The translations under genes were made by a program, and so were the position numbers. Below the pieces are notes generated by a model. It saw only the letters and a program-made list of their open reading frames with translations, did no database searches and was not told the origin of the DNA. DNA of 54,347 nt. Source: Candidatus Fimousia stercorigallinarum. GTDB lineage: Bacteria; Bacillota; Clostridia; Lachnospirales; Lachnospiraceae. This document shows positions 1 to 7,848 of this stretch, one piece after another. The first letter of the stretch is position 1. Every line of letters begins with the position of its first letter. The stretch covers positions 1 to 54,347 of the forward strand of contig DVKZ01000019.1 in NCBI GenBank assembly GCA_018715775.1. The letters run 5' to 3'.

Positions 1-2
1 TG

Positions 3-239
3 AATTCGATTCCATCGGTTAAATACTATGATTCTTATGGAAACTTTATTTTAGTAAGAATATTAAAAGAAGGAATTTCTTCCTATGATGTGTTTGAACA
101 TTGTATCAAAAAAGGACTAATGATTCGCGACTGCTCCGATTTTCCGGGTCTGGACGATCATTACATCCGCTTTTGCTTTATGAACCATGAAAAAAATATG
201 GAATTAATCGCGGCTTTCAAAGAAATTCTTGTAGATTAA
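3..239 (+). CDS. C-terminal part of a CobD/HisC-like PLP aminotransferase (partial)
   Basis: An open frame enters from the left edge and ends at TAA 237-239, giving 78 residues. The segment with FILVRI, then KKGLMIRDCSDFPGLDD and YIRF, matches the C-terminal small domain of class I/II PLP aminotransferases. The closest pattern I know is the threonine-phosphate decarboxylase (CobD) and histidinol-phosphate aminotransferase (HisC) branch, where an L-I-R-D/N-C-S-x-F motif precedes the Arg that binds the substrate carboxylate/phosphate. The catalytic lysine domain lies outside the window, so CobD cannot be told from HisC. A strong hairpin terminator follows directly. Confidence 0.55.
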   Translation, partial: NSIPSVKYYDSYGNFILVRILKEGISSYDVFEHCIKKGLMIRDCSDFPGLDDHYIRFCFMNHEKNMELIAAFKEILVD

Positions 240-246
240 AAAAGAA

Positions 247-311
247 TAAAAAAGAATATCCGGTACGGATCCACACCACAAAGGGCAGATCTGTATCAGA
301 TATTCTTTTTT
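247..311. terminator. Bidirectional intrinsic terminator
   Basis: A long hairpin pairs AAAAAAGAATATC (248-260) with GATATTCTTTTTT (299-311). Inside it GGTAC and GGATC pair with GTATC and GATC (some G-U). The A-run on one side and T-run on the other let it serve the aminotransferase on the plus strand and the C_GCAxxG_C_C gene on the minus strand, whose stop codon lies just beyond at 313. Confidence 0.85.
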
Positions 312-312
312 A

Positions 313-789
313 TCATTTTATAACCGGATGTTCTTCCATATATTTTTCTAAAATTGCCGCTGCTATTCCGACTTTATGAACGCAGGGACGTTTTTGGTAA
401 TATTCTTTTGTTCTTTTTTCCGGTACATGGTCGAACCGGTCACCAGTCAGTCCAAGAAGTTCTCTGCAGATGATCGTACCGTTATTTTCCGCTTTAAAAC
501 GAGCCGCCAGTTCCTGGATCCTTTTATAATGTTCTGACTTTCCTTCAAAATCATCCGGTGAATCATATCCATACAACAGGCCTGCCGCCATAAACATACC
601 GGAAACAGCACCGCAGACTTCACGCATGCGTCCCATACCGGCACCGAAAGAAGAACTGAGTCTGGCCGCTGTTACACGATCCAATCCTAATTCTTCCGCA
701 TAACTTAAAAATACTGCCTGCGCACAATTGTAACCCGCAAGGAAATGTTCCATTGCCTTTTTCCCATGATATGTATTTTCATAATCCAT
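313..789 (-). CDS. C_GCAxxG_C_C family protein
   Basis: 158 residues. The four cysteine sites that name the family are visible: YNCAQAV near residue 20, REVCGAVSGMFMA near 57, IICRELLG near 107 and RPCVHKV near 135, with the glycine-rich SFGAGMGRM between the first two. The family is common in anaerobes and is thought to bind metal or a redox centre, but its activity is not established. There is no signal peptide, so it is likely cytosolic. The start is set by AGGAGAGG about 11 nt upstream of the ATG. It is the last gene of a lepB-lipoprotein cluster, 17 bp after the lipoprotein gene. Confidence 0.85.
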   Translation of the reverse strand: MDYENTYHGKKAMEHFLAGYNCAQAVFLSYAEELGLDRVTAARLSSSFGAGMGRMREVCGAVSGMFMAAGLLYGYDSPDDFEGKSEHYKRIQELAARFKAENNGTIICRELLGLTGDRFDHVPEKRTKEYYQKRPCVHKVGIAAAILEKYMEEHPVIK

Positions 790-806
790 ATGTTAAAATA
801 CCTCTC

Positions 807-1277
807 CTATTGAATCAGCTGCAGCTGACAACTACCGTTTTTCTCCTGAATTTCTTCATATTCGCTGTCCGAATCCGCCGATTTCGTCGGATATACTTCC
901 AGATAGTATTCTTTTCCCTTTTCCAGATTATCAAACTGATAGTCTTCTTTTCCATCCTCGATGCTCAATACGACCGGATCTTTCTCATAAGATGCATCAC
1001 TCAGAGAAAATTGCATTTCTAATGAATTATCGAACGAATCAATATCCTCAAATCGAAATGTAACAGACGTTCCGGCCGCTTTAAAATTAATGCCATTTTC
1101 GATGTCCGCAAAAGTTAAGGACGTCTGGTCTTTATCAAATTCCGTAACTTTCTCTGCCGTTTCCATCGTTGTAGGATCCTCCTCATCATCTGCCGACGCC
1201 TGATTTCCGCATCCGGCAAACAAAAAAAGGAATGCTGCGATCATACATACGATCATCCAGAATTTTTTCATTTTCAT
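807..1277 (-). CDS. Small secreted lipoprotein of unknown function
   Basis: 156 residues. A basic start (MKMKKFW), a hydrophobic stretch and the lipobox FAGC at residues 20-23 predict cleavage by signal peptidase II with lipidation of the Cys. The mature part begins with an acidic linker (DDEEDPTTMETAE) and continues as a beta-rich domain with the pattern LEKGKEYYLEVYPTKSADS, which resembles a fibronectin/Ig-like fold. I do not recognise a family. It starts 11 bp after lepB, with GGGGTGAT as ribosome site, so the two are probably co-transcribed. The two products share only export; no functional link is shown. Confidence 0.8.
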   Translation of the reverse strand: MKMKKFWMIVCMIAAFLFLFAGCGNQASADDEEDPTTMETAEKVTEFDKDQTSLTFADIENGINFKAAGTSVTFRFEDIDSFDNSLEMQFSLSDASYEKDPVVLSIEDGKEDYQFDNLEKGKEYYLEVYPTKSADSDSEYEEIQEKNGSCQLQLIQ

Positions 1278-1288
1278 ATCATCACCCC

Positions 1289-1801
1289 TTAATCAATCAG
1301 ACTAATCTTCGGATAGTACTGAAGCTTGGCTTTTCCAAGGATCGCGTCTTTTTTTACATATTTATCATTCCAGAACCTGGAATCCAAGGAATCATTTCGA
1401 TTGTCACCCATCATGAAATAACAATCTTCCGGAACCGTATACGGTCCAAAACTTCCTTCCATCGGTTCTTTTAGATAATCTTCCTTCAACGGTTCACTGC
1501 TGTCATTAATGTATACTTTTCCATCAATAATCTCTACTTTATCACCGGGTTCCCCGATGATCCTCTTAATGAACAGCTCGGAGGGATCATCCGGATACTC
1601 AAATACAACGATATCTCCCCGTTTGGGATCCTCAAACCAGTAAGAGGTCCGAAGCGCGATCAGCTTATCTCCCGTCATAATTGTATTTTCCATAGAACCG
1701 CTCGGAATTCTTGAATTTACGATTAAAAATTCGCTGACAAAAATCGCAAGTAAGACAGCAAGTACAATGCATCTTACCCAGCTCATAATCTCACTTTTCA
1801 T
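1289..1801 (-). CDS. lepB: Signal peptidase I
   Basis: 170 residues, the short Gram-positive type of the S26A family. It cuts signal peptides from secreted preproteins at the outer face of the membrane. One N-terminal membrane anchor (residues about 8-29) leads to box B, IPSGSMENT, with catalytic Ser36. Box D, LFIKRIIGEPGD, carries the general base Lys79, and box E, GDNRNDSLDSR, is near residue 131. Both catalytic residues are present, so it should be active. The start is next to an AAAGGCGG site. It follows purA and its terminator by 94 bp and leads into the lipoprotein gene. Confidence 0.95.
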   Translation of the reverse strand: MKSEIMSWVRCIVLAVLLAIFVSEFLIVNSRIPSGSMENTIMTGDKLIALRTSYWFEDPKRGDIVVFEYPDDPSELFIKRIIGEPGDKVEIIDGKVYINDSSEPLKEDYLKEPMEGSFGPYTVPEDCYFMMGDNRNDSLDSRFWNDKYVKKDAILGKAKLQYYPKISLID

Positions 1802-1844
1802 AAAACCGCCTTTCTTTTTCTATGTACGGACTGCCCTATAAAGT

Positions 1845-1880
1845 TATAAAGCAGCAGGTATAGCATGATACCTGCTGCAA
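1845..1880 (-). terminator. Terminator after purA
   Basis: A perfect 11-bp inverted repeat, GCAGCAGGTAT (1851-1861) and ATACCTGCTGC (1868-1878), has a six-base loop. On the minus strand it is followed by TTTATAACTTT, a modest U-tract, so it should end purA transcription before lepB. Confidence 0.7.
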
Positions 1881-1895
1881 ATAGTAAAATCCTGA

Positions 1896-3182
1896 TTATT
1901 TTTCAAATCCACGATAAATGATCTCATTTCTTCCAGGACCATTTGAGATCAGAGTGATCGGATATCCCAGTCTTTCTTCTACAAATTCAATGTACTTTCT
2001 GCAGTTCTCCGGTAAATCTTCATACTTTGTAATGCCGCGGATATCGGACTTCCATCCTGGCAACACTTCTAATACCGGTTTTGCCTTTTCCAACTGTCTT
2101 GTCGTAGGGAAATCTGTCGTCACTTTGCCATCGATCTCATATCCGACACATACCGGAATCTCATCCAAGTAACCTAATACATCCAATACGGTAAATGCAA
2201 CATCGGTTGCTCCCTGTAATCTGCATCCGTATTTGGAAGCAGGGATATCAAACCATCCCATACGTCTCGGACGTCCTGTTGTAGCTCCGAATTCACCGCC
2301 GTCTCCGCCGCGTCTTCTTAATTCATCTGCTTCTTCTCCGAAGATCTCGCTGACAAATACACCGGCTCCGACAGCACTGGAATACGCTTTTACAACCGTA
2401 ATGACTTTTTTAATCTCATATGGAGGAATACCTGCTCCGATCGCGCCATATGCTGCTAATGTAGAAGAAGAAGTTACCATCGGATAAATTCCATGATCCG
2501 GATCTTTTAAGGTACCAAGTTGACCTTCTAATAAGATATCCTTGCCTTCCTTGATTGCATTCGCCAAGTATGTTGATACGTCACATACATATGGCTCTAC
2601 CATCTTTTTATATTCCATCAATGTCTGGAATAATTCTTCTTCATCGATCGCCGGTTTGTGATATAAATGTTCTAATAAAACATTTTTCTGCTCACAGACA
2701 TTTGCTATCTTTTCTCTTAAATATTCTTCATCAAATAATTCGCTTACCTGAAAGCCGATCTTAGCATATTTATCAGAATAAAATGGTGCGATTCCCGATT
2801 TTGTGGAGCCGAATGACTTGCCGCCCAGACGCTCTTCCTCATACTGATCGAATAAAATATGATACGGCATAACAATCTGTGCGCGGTCTGATACTAAAAT
2901 CTTCGGTGCCGGAACTCCTCTGTCTTCGATGCTCTTGATCTCATCGAATAATACCGGAATATTCAATGCAACACCGTTACCAATGATGCTTACTGTATTA
3001 TCATTAAAAACACCGGATGGCAGTGTGTGCAATGCAAATTTTCCATAATCATTGATGATCGTATGACCTGCATTCGCACCTCCCTGGAATCTTACCACTA
3101 TATCAGAATCCTGTGCCAGCATATCGGTGATCTTTCCTTTTCCTTCATCACCCCAGTTTGCTCCTACTATCGCTTTTACCAT
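1896..3182 (-). CDS. purA: Adenylosuccinate synthetase
   Basis: 428 residues, the usual length. It makes adenylosuccinate from IMP, aspartate and GTP, the first committed step to AMP. The phosphate loop NWGDEGKGK is at residues 9-17 and GGANAGHTI, with the catalytic His, near 35-43. The GATTGRPRRMGWFD block that contacts IMP and the end ISNGPGRNE are also clear. The start is fixed by TAGGAGGATTTACTC just before the ATG. The gene stands alone: it has 94 bp before it and a hairpin terminator after it. A possible promoter (TTGATA, 17 nt, AATACA) lies in the upstream gap but its -10 is weak. Confidence 0.97.
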   Translation of the reverse strand: MVKAIVGANWGDEGKGKITDMLAQDSDIVVRFQGGANAGHTIINDYGKFALHTLPSGVFNDNTVSIIGNGVALNIPVLFDEIKSIEDRGVPAPKILVSDRAQIVMPYHILFDQYEEERLGGKSFGSTKSGIAPFYSDKYAKIGFQVSELFDEEYLREKIANVCEQKNVLLEHLYHKPAIDEEELFQTLMEYKKMVEPYVCDVSTYLANAIKEGKDILLEGQLGTLKDPDHGIYPMVTSSSTLAAYGAIGAGIPPYEIKKVITVVKAYSSAVGAGVFVSEIFGEEADELRRRGGDGGEFGATTGRPRRMGWFDIPASKYGCRLQGATDVAFTVLDVLGYLDEIPVCVGYEIDGKVTTDFPTTRQLEKAKPVLEVLPGWKSDIRGITKYEDLPENCRKYIEFVEERLGYPITLISNGPGRNEIIYRGFEK

Positions 3183-3276
3183 GAGTAAATCCTCCTAATA
3201 TATATAGATACGTGCTGTATTTTCATTCTGCACCACTTTATCAAAATAAAATAATGCAACACATACACAGTTTATT

Positions 3277-4581
3277 CTATAGCTTTTTGTTGGCAGTGTC
3301 AAGCATCGTACCCTTCAAATGCGTAATTACCTGCTCTGCCGCTCTTCCGGAAAAACCACCATGCGTCAGTTCCCAGCGAATTGCCTTTTGTTCCAGTTCT
3401 TCTTTTGGCAGATGGATTCCTTCTCTTTCTGCAAGCGTATGGACGATATTTAAGAATTCTTTTTTCGCCGGCGAACTATAATAAATGGCAAGTCCAAAAC
3501 GGGCGAATAAAGATAGTTTTTCCTGCTTTGAATCATTATGATGAATATCCTCTCCAATCCTTCTCTGATCTTCCCATGTCTCTTTTACTAAATGGCGGCG
3601 ATTCGATGTCGCATAGATCAATACATTATCCGGTTTGATCTCCAGGCCGCCCTCGATTACCGCTTTTAAATATTTATATTCCAGTTCTGATTCCTCAAAA
3701 GAAAGATCATCCATATAAATAATAAACTTATAATTCCGGTCTTTGATCTGCGCGATCACACTGTTAAGATCCTGAAACTGATGCTTATAAATCTCGATCA
3801 TCCGAAGACCATCTTTATAATAACGGTTTAAGATTGCTTTGATACTCGTTGATTTTCCGGTTCCGCTTTCTCCGAATAATAGGACATTATTCGCTTTTCT
3901 GCCTTCAACAAAGGCTTCTGTATTCTCGATCAGCTGCTGCTTCTGCGAATCATATCCGACGATATCATCTAAAACAACACTGGAACTGTTAACGATCGGT
4001 ATGATCTTCGCACCCCGATCTTCATGCTGGATACGGAATGCTTTATGCAGACCGAACTTTCCAACGCCATATTCTCCATAAAAATTGCTGATTTCCCTGC
4101 ACATCCCATCGAGATCTTCCTCCGGAAGTTTTGCTGCAAGTCCATTGATACGTTCCCGGAGAACACTGTTAAACATAACTCCTTTTGCCTGCGCTGGAAC
4201 AAAATTTTCAAACAAGTGTCTGAATGATGTACCAATATACTCCTCAACCGACGTCCAGTCAAATCGCATATAATACCGGAGAATCTCCATATCATGCTTT
4301 AGCAGGGATGACATGCTGCCTTCCATCTCACCCTTCTTTTCACAAAAACGACTGTAAGAATTCTCATCGTTCATCAACAAAAATGTAATATAGATATGCC
4401 ATAGATTTCCCTGAAACCCCCGGCTCTGAGCGGTTTCAATCAATCCTGAGATACCGGAAAATACATCCTCCCCAGCTTTTATTTTATCCATTTTATCGTA
4501 ATGATCAATCACGCCGGTCAATGTTGAAAAAATCCTGTCATTCAACATACCGCGATATACTACTAATTCATAGGCTTCCAT
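3277..4581 (-). CDS. DUF815-family AAA+ ATPase
   Basis: About 434 residues. The N-terminal half is helical and family specific. The C-terminal half is an AAA+ module with Walker A GESGTGKST, Walker B FIIYMDDLSF, a sensor-1-like IYATSNRRHL and an arginine-rich RRIGEDIHHND. These fit the DUF815 family, whose biochemical role is unknown. An earlier TTG at 4608 would overlap pheA by 14 bp. I prefer the ATG at 4581 because AAAAGAGGAAGC sits just upstream and pheA stops 13 bp before it. It is the last gene of the folate/phenylalanine operon, which says little about its job. It has no membrane segment. Confidence 0.85.
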   Translation of the reverse strand: MEAYELVVYRGMLNDRIFSTLTGVIDHYDKMDKIKAGEDVFSGISGLIETAQSRGFQGNLWHIYITFLLMNDENSYSRFCEKKGEMEGSMSSLLKHDMEILRYYMRFDWTSVEEYIGTSFRHLFENFVPAQAKGVMFNSVLRERINGLAAKLPEEDLDGMCREISNFYGEYGVGKFGLHKAFRIQHEDRGAKIIPIVNSSSVVLDDIVGYDSQKQQLIENTEAFVEGRKANNVLLFGESGTGKSTSIKAILNRYYKDGLRMIEIYKHQFQDLNSVIAQIKDRNYKFIIYMDDLSFEESELEYKYLKAVIEGGLEIKPDNVLIYATSNRRHLVKETWEDQRRIGEDIHHNDSKQEKLSLFARFGLAIYYSSPAKKEFLNIVHTLAEREGIHLPKEELEQKAIRWELTHGGFSGRAAEQVITHLKGTMLDTANKKL

Positions 4582-4594
4582 TGCTTCCTCTTTT

Positions 4595-5725
4595 CTAAAA
4601 GTTTCCAAGTACTTTAAAATCGTTTACTTCTTCCCTGATTCCTTTTAACGCATTTTCCACTTCCGGGTCCATAAGATTTCCTAATACATCAATATAGAAT
4701 CCGTATTCCCACTGTCTATTTGGAAGCGGTCTTGATTCAAGGTTTGTCATATTGACGCCATTGAACATGAAGTGTCCTAAAATCCCATGAAGACTACCGA
4801 TTTCATGAGGCAGTGAGAAGCTGACGCTCAACTTCTTCGCCTCTCTTCGATAAATCTTTTTCTTAGAAAAAATCACAAACCTCGTACAGTTATTAGATTC
4901 TCGGTTAATCTCTCTGGCATAAATCTGAAGTCCGTAAAGTTTTGCCGCACGTTCACTGCAGATACACATATGGCGTTTGATGCCTTCTTCTGCAACCATC
5001 TTTGCTGCCATCGCAGTATTCAAGGCATTCGCTTTTCCCCAGGAATAGCAATCGATAAATTCATCGCACTGCATCAATGCCTGCGGATGCGAATAGACTG
5101 TCGTCACTTCCTGAAGATCCGTTCCCGGCAGCCCTGCCAGCATATGTTTGCACGCCACCTGTTCTTCTCCGACAATAAATACATCATGTTTTAAGAGCAG
5201 ATCATAAATGCCGCTGACGGTTCCTGCCGATGTATTCTCAATCGGTAAGATTCCATAATCCGCTTTTCCTTCATCAAGAGCGATCAGCACGTCTTCAAAT
5301 TCTTTTACGGAATAGTTTTTCACATCTTCACCAAAAAATTTTACCATCGCTTCTTCCTGATATGCGCCAGGAATTCCCTGATATACGACCATTGTATCAT
5401 CATCAATCGGCAGCTCATCTACAACCTTATAATTCGTCTGGATATAATCGTCCACTTTTCGAATAATACTGTATTGATGTCTTCTGCTTAAAGACATCAG
5501 CTGCATAAATAATTCTTCTACCGCTTTATCATAACCGTGGTTTTTTACTAAAGCCATCGCTCGGGAAATCTTCGCTTTCTCGCGGCTTCTGTCAAGGACC
5601 GGCTTATCCGTACCGATCTTATATTCCGCAATTTCTCCTGCACAATCCATGCGCTGCTCAAATAAATCAATGATCTGTTCATCGATCTTATCAATCTCTG
5701 CTCGAATCTGTTTCAAATCTACCAT
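4595..5725 (-). CDS. pheA: Bifunctional chorismate mutase / prephenate dehydratase (P-protein)
   Basis: 376 residues in three parts. Residues 1-90 are an AroQ-type chorismate mutase (DKIDEQIIDLFEQRM, with the catalytic Arg/Lys pattern continuing to RSREKAK). Residues about 112-290 are prephenate dehydratase, with YQGIPGAYQEEA at 115-126, PIENTSAG at 161-168 and the catalytic TRF at 281-283. Residues 298-376 are an ACT domain with the GSLH and ESRP motifs that bind phenylalanine for feedback inhibition. The enzyme converts chorismate to phenylpyruvate. It overlaps folBK by 7 bp, so translation is probably coupled. The pairing with folate genes makes chemical sense because both pathways draw on chorismate. 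Confidence 0.96.
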   Translation of the reverse strand: MVDLKQIRAEIDKIDEQIIDLFEQRMDCAGEIAEYKIGTDKPVLDRSREKAKISRAMALVKNHGYDKAVEELFMQLMSLSRRHQYSIIRKVDDYIQTNYKVVDELPIDDDTMVVYQGIPGAYQEEAMVKFFGEDVKNYSVKEFEDVLIALDEGKADYGILPIENTSAGTVSGIYDLLLKHDVFIVGEEQVACKHMLAGLPGTDLQEVTTVYSHPQALMQCDEFIDCYSWGKANALNTAMAAKMVAEEGIKRHMCICSERAAKLYGLQIYAREINRESNNCTRFVIFSKKKIYRREAKKLSVSFSLPHEIGSLHGILGHFMFNGVNMTNLESRPLPNRQWEYGFYIDVLGNLMDPEVENALKGIREEVNDFKVLGNF

Positions 5726-6552
5726 ACTTCACTCTTCCTTCTACATTTATCTCTTAACTGTATAATTGTTTTTTTCAAAACCGGATGTACAAAATCCGGT
5801 GCAATTTCCGCCAGTGGAGTTAATACAAAATCTCGAAGCGGAATTTCTTTATGTGGGATCGTCAGATTCTCAGTGTCCATGATCCGGTCATCATAAAACA
5901 AAATATCTAGATCCAGTGTTCTAGGTCCCCAATGGATTTCCCGCGTTCTCCCAGCATGTCCTTCAATCTCATGCAAAGCATGTAAAAGTTCCTCCGGTTC
6001 CAGTACTGTTTCCAGTTCGACACATCCGTTTAGGAAATCGTCCTGCTCCACACCACCATAAGGCTTGGTTACAAAGTAATCAGAAACCTTTTTCACAAAG
6101 ATCATTGGGTGCTCATCTAATTCCGTGACTGCCTGATCTAAATACGCCCGCTTATCTCCGATATTGGATCCTATGCTCAGATATACCAGATGCCGGTTCC
6201 GCGTAATCTCCACGGATACCGTATTCAGAGGCAGTCCGACCGGAGCCCATGGTTTCTTGATCTCTGTTTTCAACGACCGGATTTCCGGAAACTCCATCAA
6301 GAGCATCCGTGATACCGATTCCGCCAGTTTTTCCAGCAGATGATAGGTATGCGCTCTTGTAAAATCATAGACTTTCCGGCATATTTCTCCATAATGAACA
6401 GAATCCGACAAGTCATCGGTGATCCCTGCCCGTTTCATATCCACTTCCAGTTCAAAGGAAAATAAAAATTTCTGTCCTAATCGATTTTCTTCCTCAAATA
6501 CTCCGTGATTAGCATACACTTCTAGATCACGGATTCGTATATAATCCGCCAT
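5719..6552 (-). CDS. folBK: Fused dihydroneopterin aldolase / HPPK
   Basis: 277 residues joining two folate enzymes. Residues 1-118 are FolB (EVYANHGVFEEE, HLLEKLAESV near 71-80, and the catalytic-type Lys in KKPWAP at 99-104). Residues 121-277 are FolK (YLSIGSNIGD at 124-133 and the ATP/Mg motif GPRTLDLDILFYDD near 208-221). Together they turn dihydroneopterin into 6-hydroxymethyl-dihydropterin and then its pyrophosphate, the substrate of FolP. The ribosome site is GGAGAG. It lies 10 bp after folP and overlaps pheA. FolBK fusions are known in Firmicutes. Confidence 0.95.
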   Translation of the reverse strand: MADYIRIRDLEVYANHGVFEEENRLGQKFLFSFELEVDMKRAGITDDLSDSVHYGEICRKVYDFTRAHTYHLLEKLAESVSRMLLMEFPEIRSLKTEIKKPWAPVGLPLNTVSVEITRNRHLVYLSIGSNIGDKRAYLDQAVTELDEHPMIFVKKVSDYFVTKPYGGVEQDDFLNGCVELETVLEPEELLHALHEIEGHAGRTREIHWGPRTLDLDILFYDDRIMDTENLTIPHKEIPLRDFVLTPLAEIAPDFVHPVLKKTIIQLRDKCRRKSEVW

Positions 6553-6562
6553 ATTCTCTCCT

Positions 6563-7372
6563 CTACTGCTGATTGCAGATTGCTTCTGTCATCTTTAATG
6601 CACGATAATTGGCTTCCACATTGTGAACGCGGAAAAATCGGCATCCTGCCATATAGCCCATCACCGTCGTAGCGATCGTCCCTTCTTCTCTCTGATCGAC
6701 CGGCAGATCTAACGTAAGTCCTATCATTGATTTTCTGGAAGTTCCGAGCAGCACCGGAACTTCAAACTCATTTAGCAGTTCCAGATGCTTCATGAGCAAT
6801 CGGTTTTGTTCCAGTGTTTTTGCAAAACCGATCCCGGGATCAATCATAATCTTTTCTTTCTTAATACCTGCCTGTTTAGCCAGACTCATCGTTTCCTTGA
6901 GATCATTGATCACATCCTTCAGGTAATCCGTGTAATCCATCTGTTTCCGATTGTGCATCAGACAGGCACATACACCGCTTTCCGCAATAACATCTGCCAT
7001 TGTTTCATCCCATTTCAGCCCCCAGATATCATTGATCAGATCAGCCCCAGCTTGAATTCCGGCCTTTGCCACAGCAGCTTTATAGGTATCCAGCGAAATG
7101 ACGGTATTGAATCGCTCTTTGACTGCTTCGATCACAGAAACGACCCTTTCGATTTCTTCTTCATCGGAAATCATCGTATAATTGGGTCTCGTCGATTCAC
7201 CCCCGATATCGATGATCGCAGCTCCCTGCCGGATCATTTCGTCTGTTCGAAACAGCGCTGCATCGATTTCGTTATAATTTCCGCCATCTGAAAAAGAATC
7301 TGGTGTTACATTCAAAATCCCCATAATATAGCCACAATGTTCTGTCTGAAATTCTTTTGTTCCTATTATCAT
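6563..7372 (-). CDS. folP: Dihydropteroate synthase
   Basis: 269 residues, a TIM-barrel enzyme joining 6-hydroxymethyl-dihydropterin pyrophosphate to p-aminobenzoate; it is the target of sulfonamides. Motifs: MGILNVTPDSFSDGG near residues 17-31, DIGGESTRPN near 56, DPGIGFAKT near 178, and GTSRKS (pterin/phosphate site) near 212. The start is fixed by GAGGTGA and by an ATGA overlap with the stop of the HD gene, a sign of coupled translation. The sequence shows no obvious sulfonamide-resistance insertion in the first loop, though that cannot be judged by eye alone. Confidence 0.96.
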   Translation of the reverse strand: MIIGTKEFQTEHCGYIMGILNVTPDSFSDGGNYNEIDAALFRTDEMIRQGAAIIDIGGESTRPNYTMISDEEEIERVVSVIEAVKERFNTVISLDTYKAAVAKAGIQAGADLINDIWGLKWDETMADVIAESGVCACLMHNRKQMDYTDYLKDVINDLKETMSLAKQAGIKKEKIMIDPGIGFAKTLEQNRLLMKHLELLNEFEVPVLLGTSRKSMIGLTLDLPVDQREEGTIATTVMGYMAGCRFFRVHNVEANYRALKMTEAICNQQ

Positions 7373-7848
7373 ATGGTCACCTCTAGATTTTTCTTTTCAT
7401 CGGACCAATTACATTCCTCAGCTGCTTTACAATCCTTACACGGTCTGGAAAGCTTATCCGCCCGATAGATGATTTTTTCAAATTCTGTATGAAAATCCCG
7501 ATATACCCGGTGATGGAGAATCGCGCCCAGGATCATTCGAATCTCATCTTCCTGATATCCACAGTCCTTCAAAATTCCTTCCGCTAAAATCGCACTTTCG
7601 ATTTCATGCGGAATCCCTCGTTGGTACTGTTCTGCTTTTCCTATATCATGCAAAAAAGCCGTCGCATATACAAGATCTCTTGATATGTCAAGGCCTTCTT
7701 CCAAAACAAGAATATAGGCGATCCTCGCAACAGCAAGCAGATGATCCCAGTTATGACGGCAGAAGATCCTCTTTTCTTCTGCCTTTCTTGTCTTTTCCAT
7801 ATAATATTGAAATTTTTCATGCTTCGCGATTTTTTGATATCGTTCCAT
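7369..7848 (-). CDS. HD-domain phosphohydrolase with a cysteine cluster, in the folate operon
   Basis: 159 residues. The HD superfamily signature is visible: His32/His36 in RHNWDH, His67-Asp68 in FLHDIGK, His81 in IPHEIE, His112/113 in ILHHR and Asp131. This set binds one or two metals and usually cleaves phosphate esters. The end has C-x2-C-x5-C (Cys137, 140, 146), and Cys30 sits just before the first His, which suggests a bound metal or Fe-S cluster. It lies inside the folate operon, overlapping folC by 32 bp and folP by 4 bp. Removal of phosphates from dihydroneopterin phosphates is the obvious gap it could fill, but this is inference. A general nucleotidase role is also possible. Confidence 0.75.
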   Translation of the reverse strand: MERYQKIAKHEKFQYYMEKTRKAEEKRIFCRHNWDHLLAVARIAYILVLEEGLDISRDLVYATAFLHDIGKAEQYQRGIPHEIESAILAEGILKDCGYQEDEIRMILGAILHHRVYRDFHTEFEKIIYRADKLSRPCKDCKAAEECNWSDEKKNLEVTI

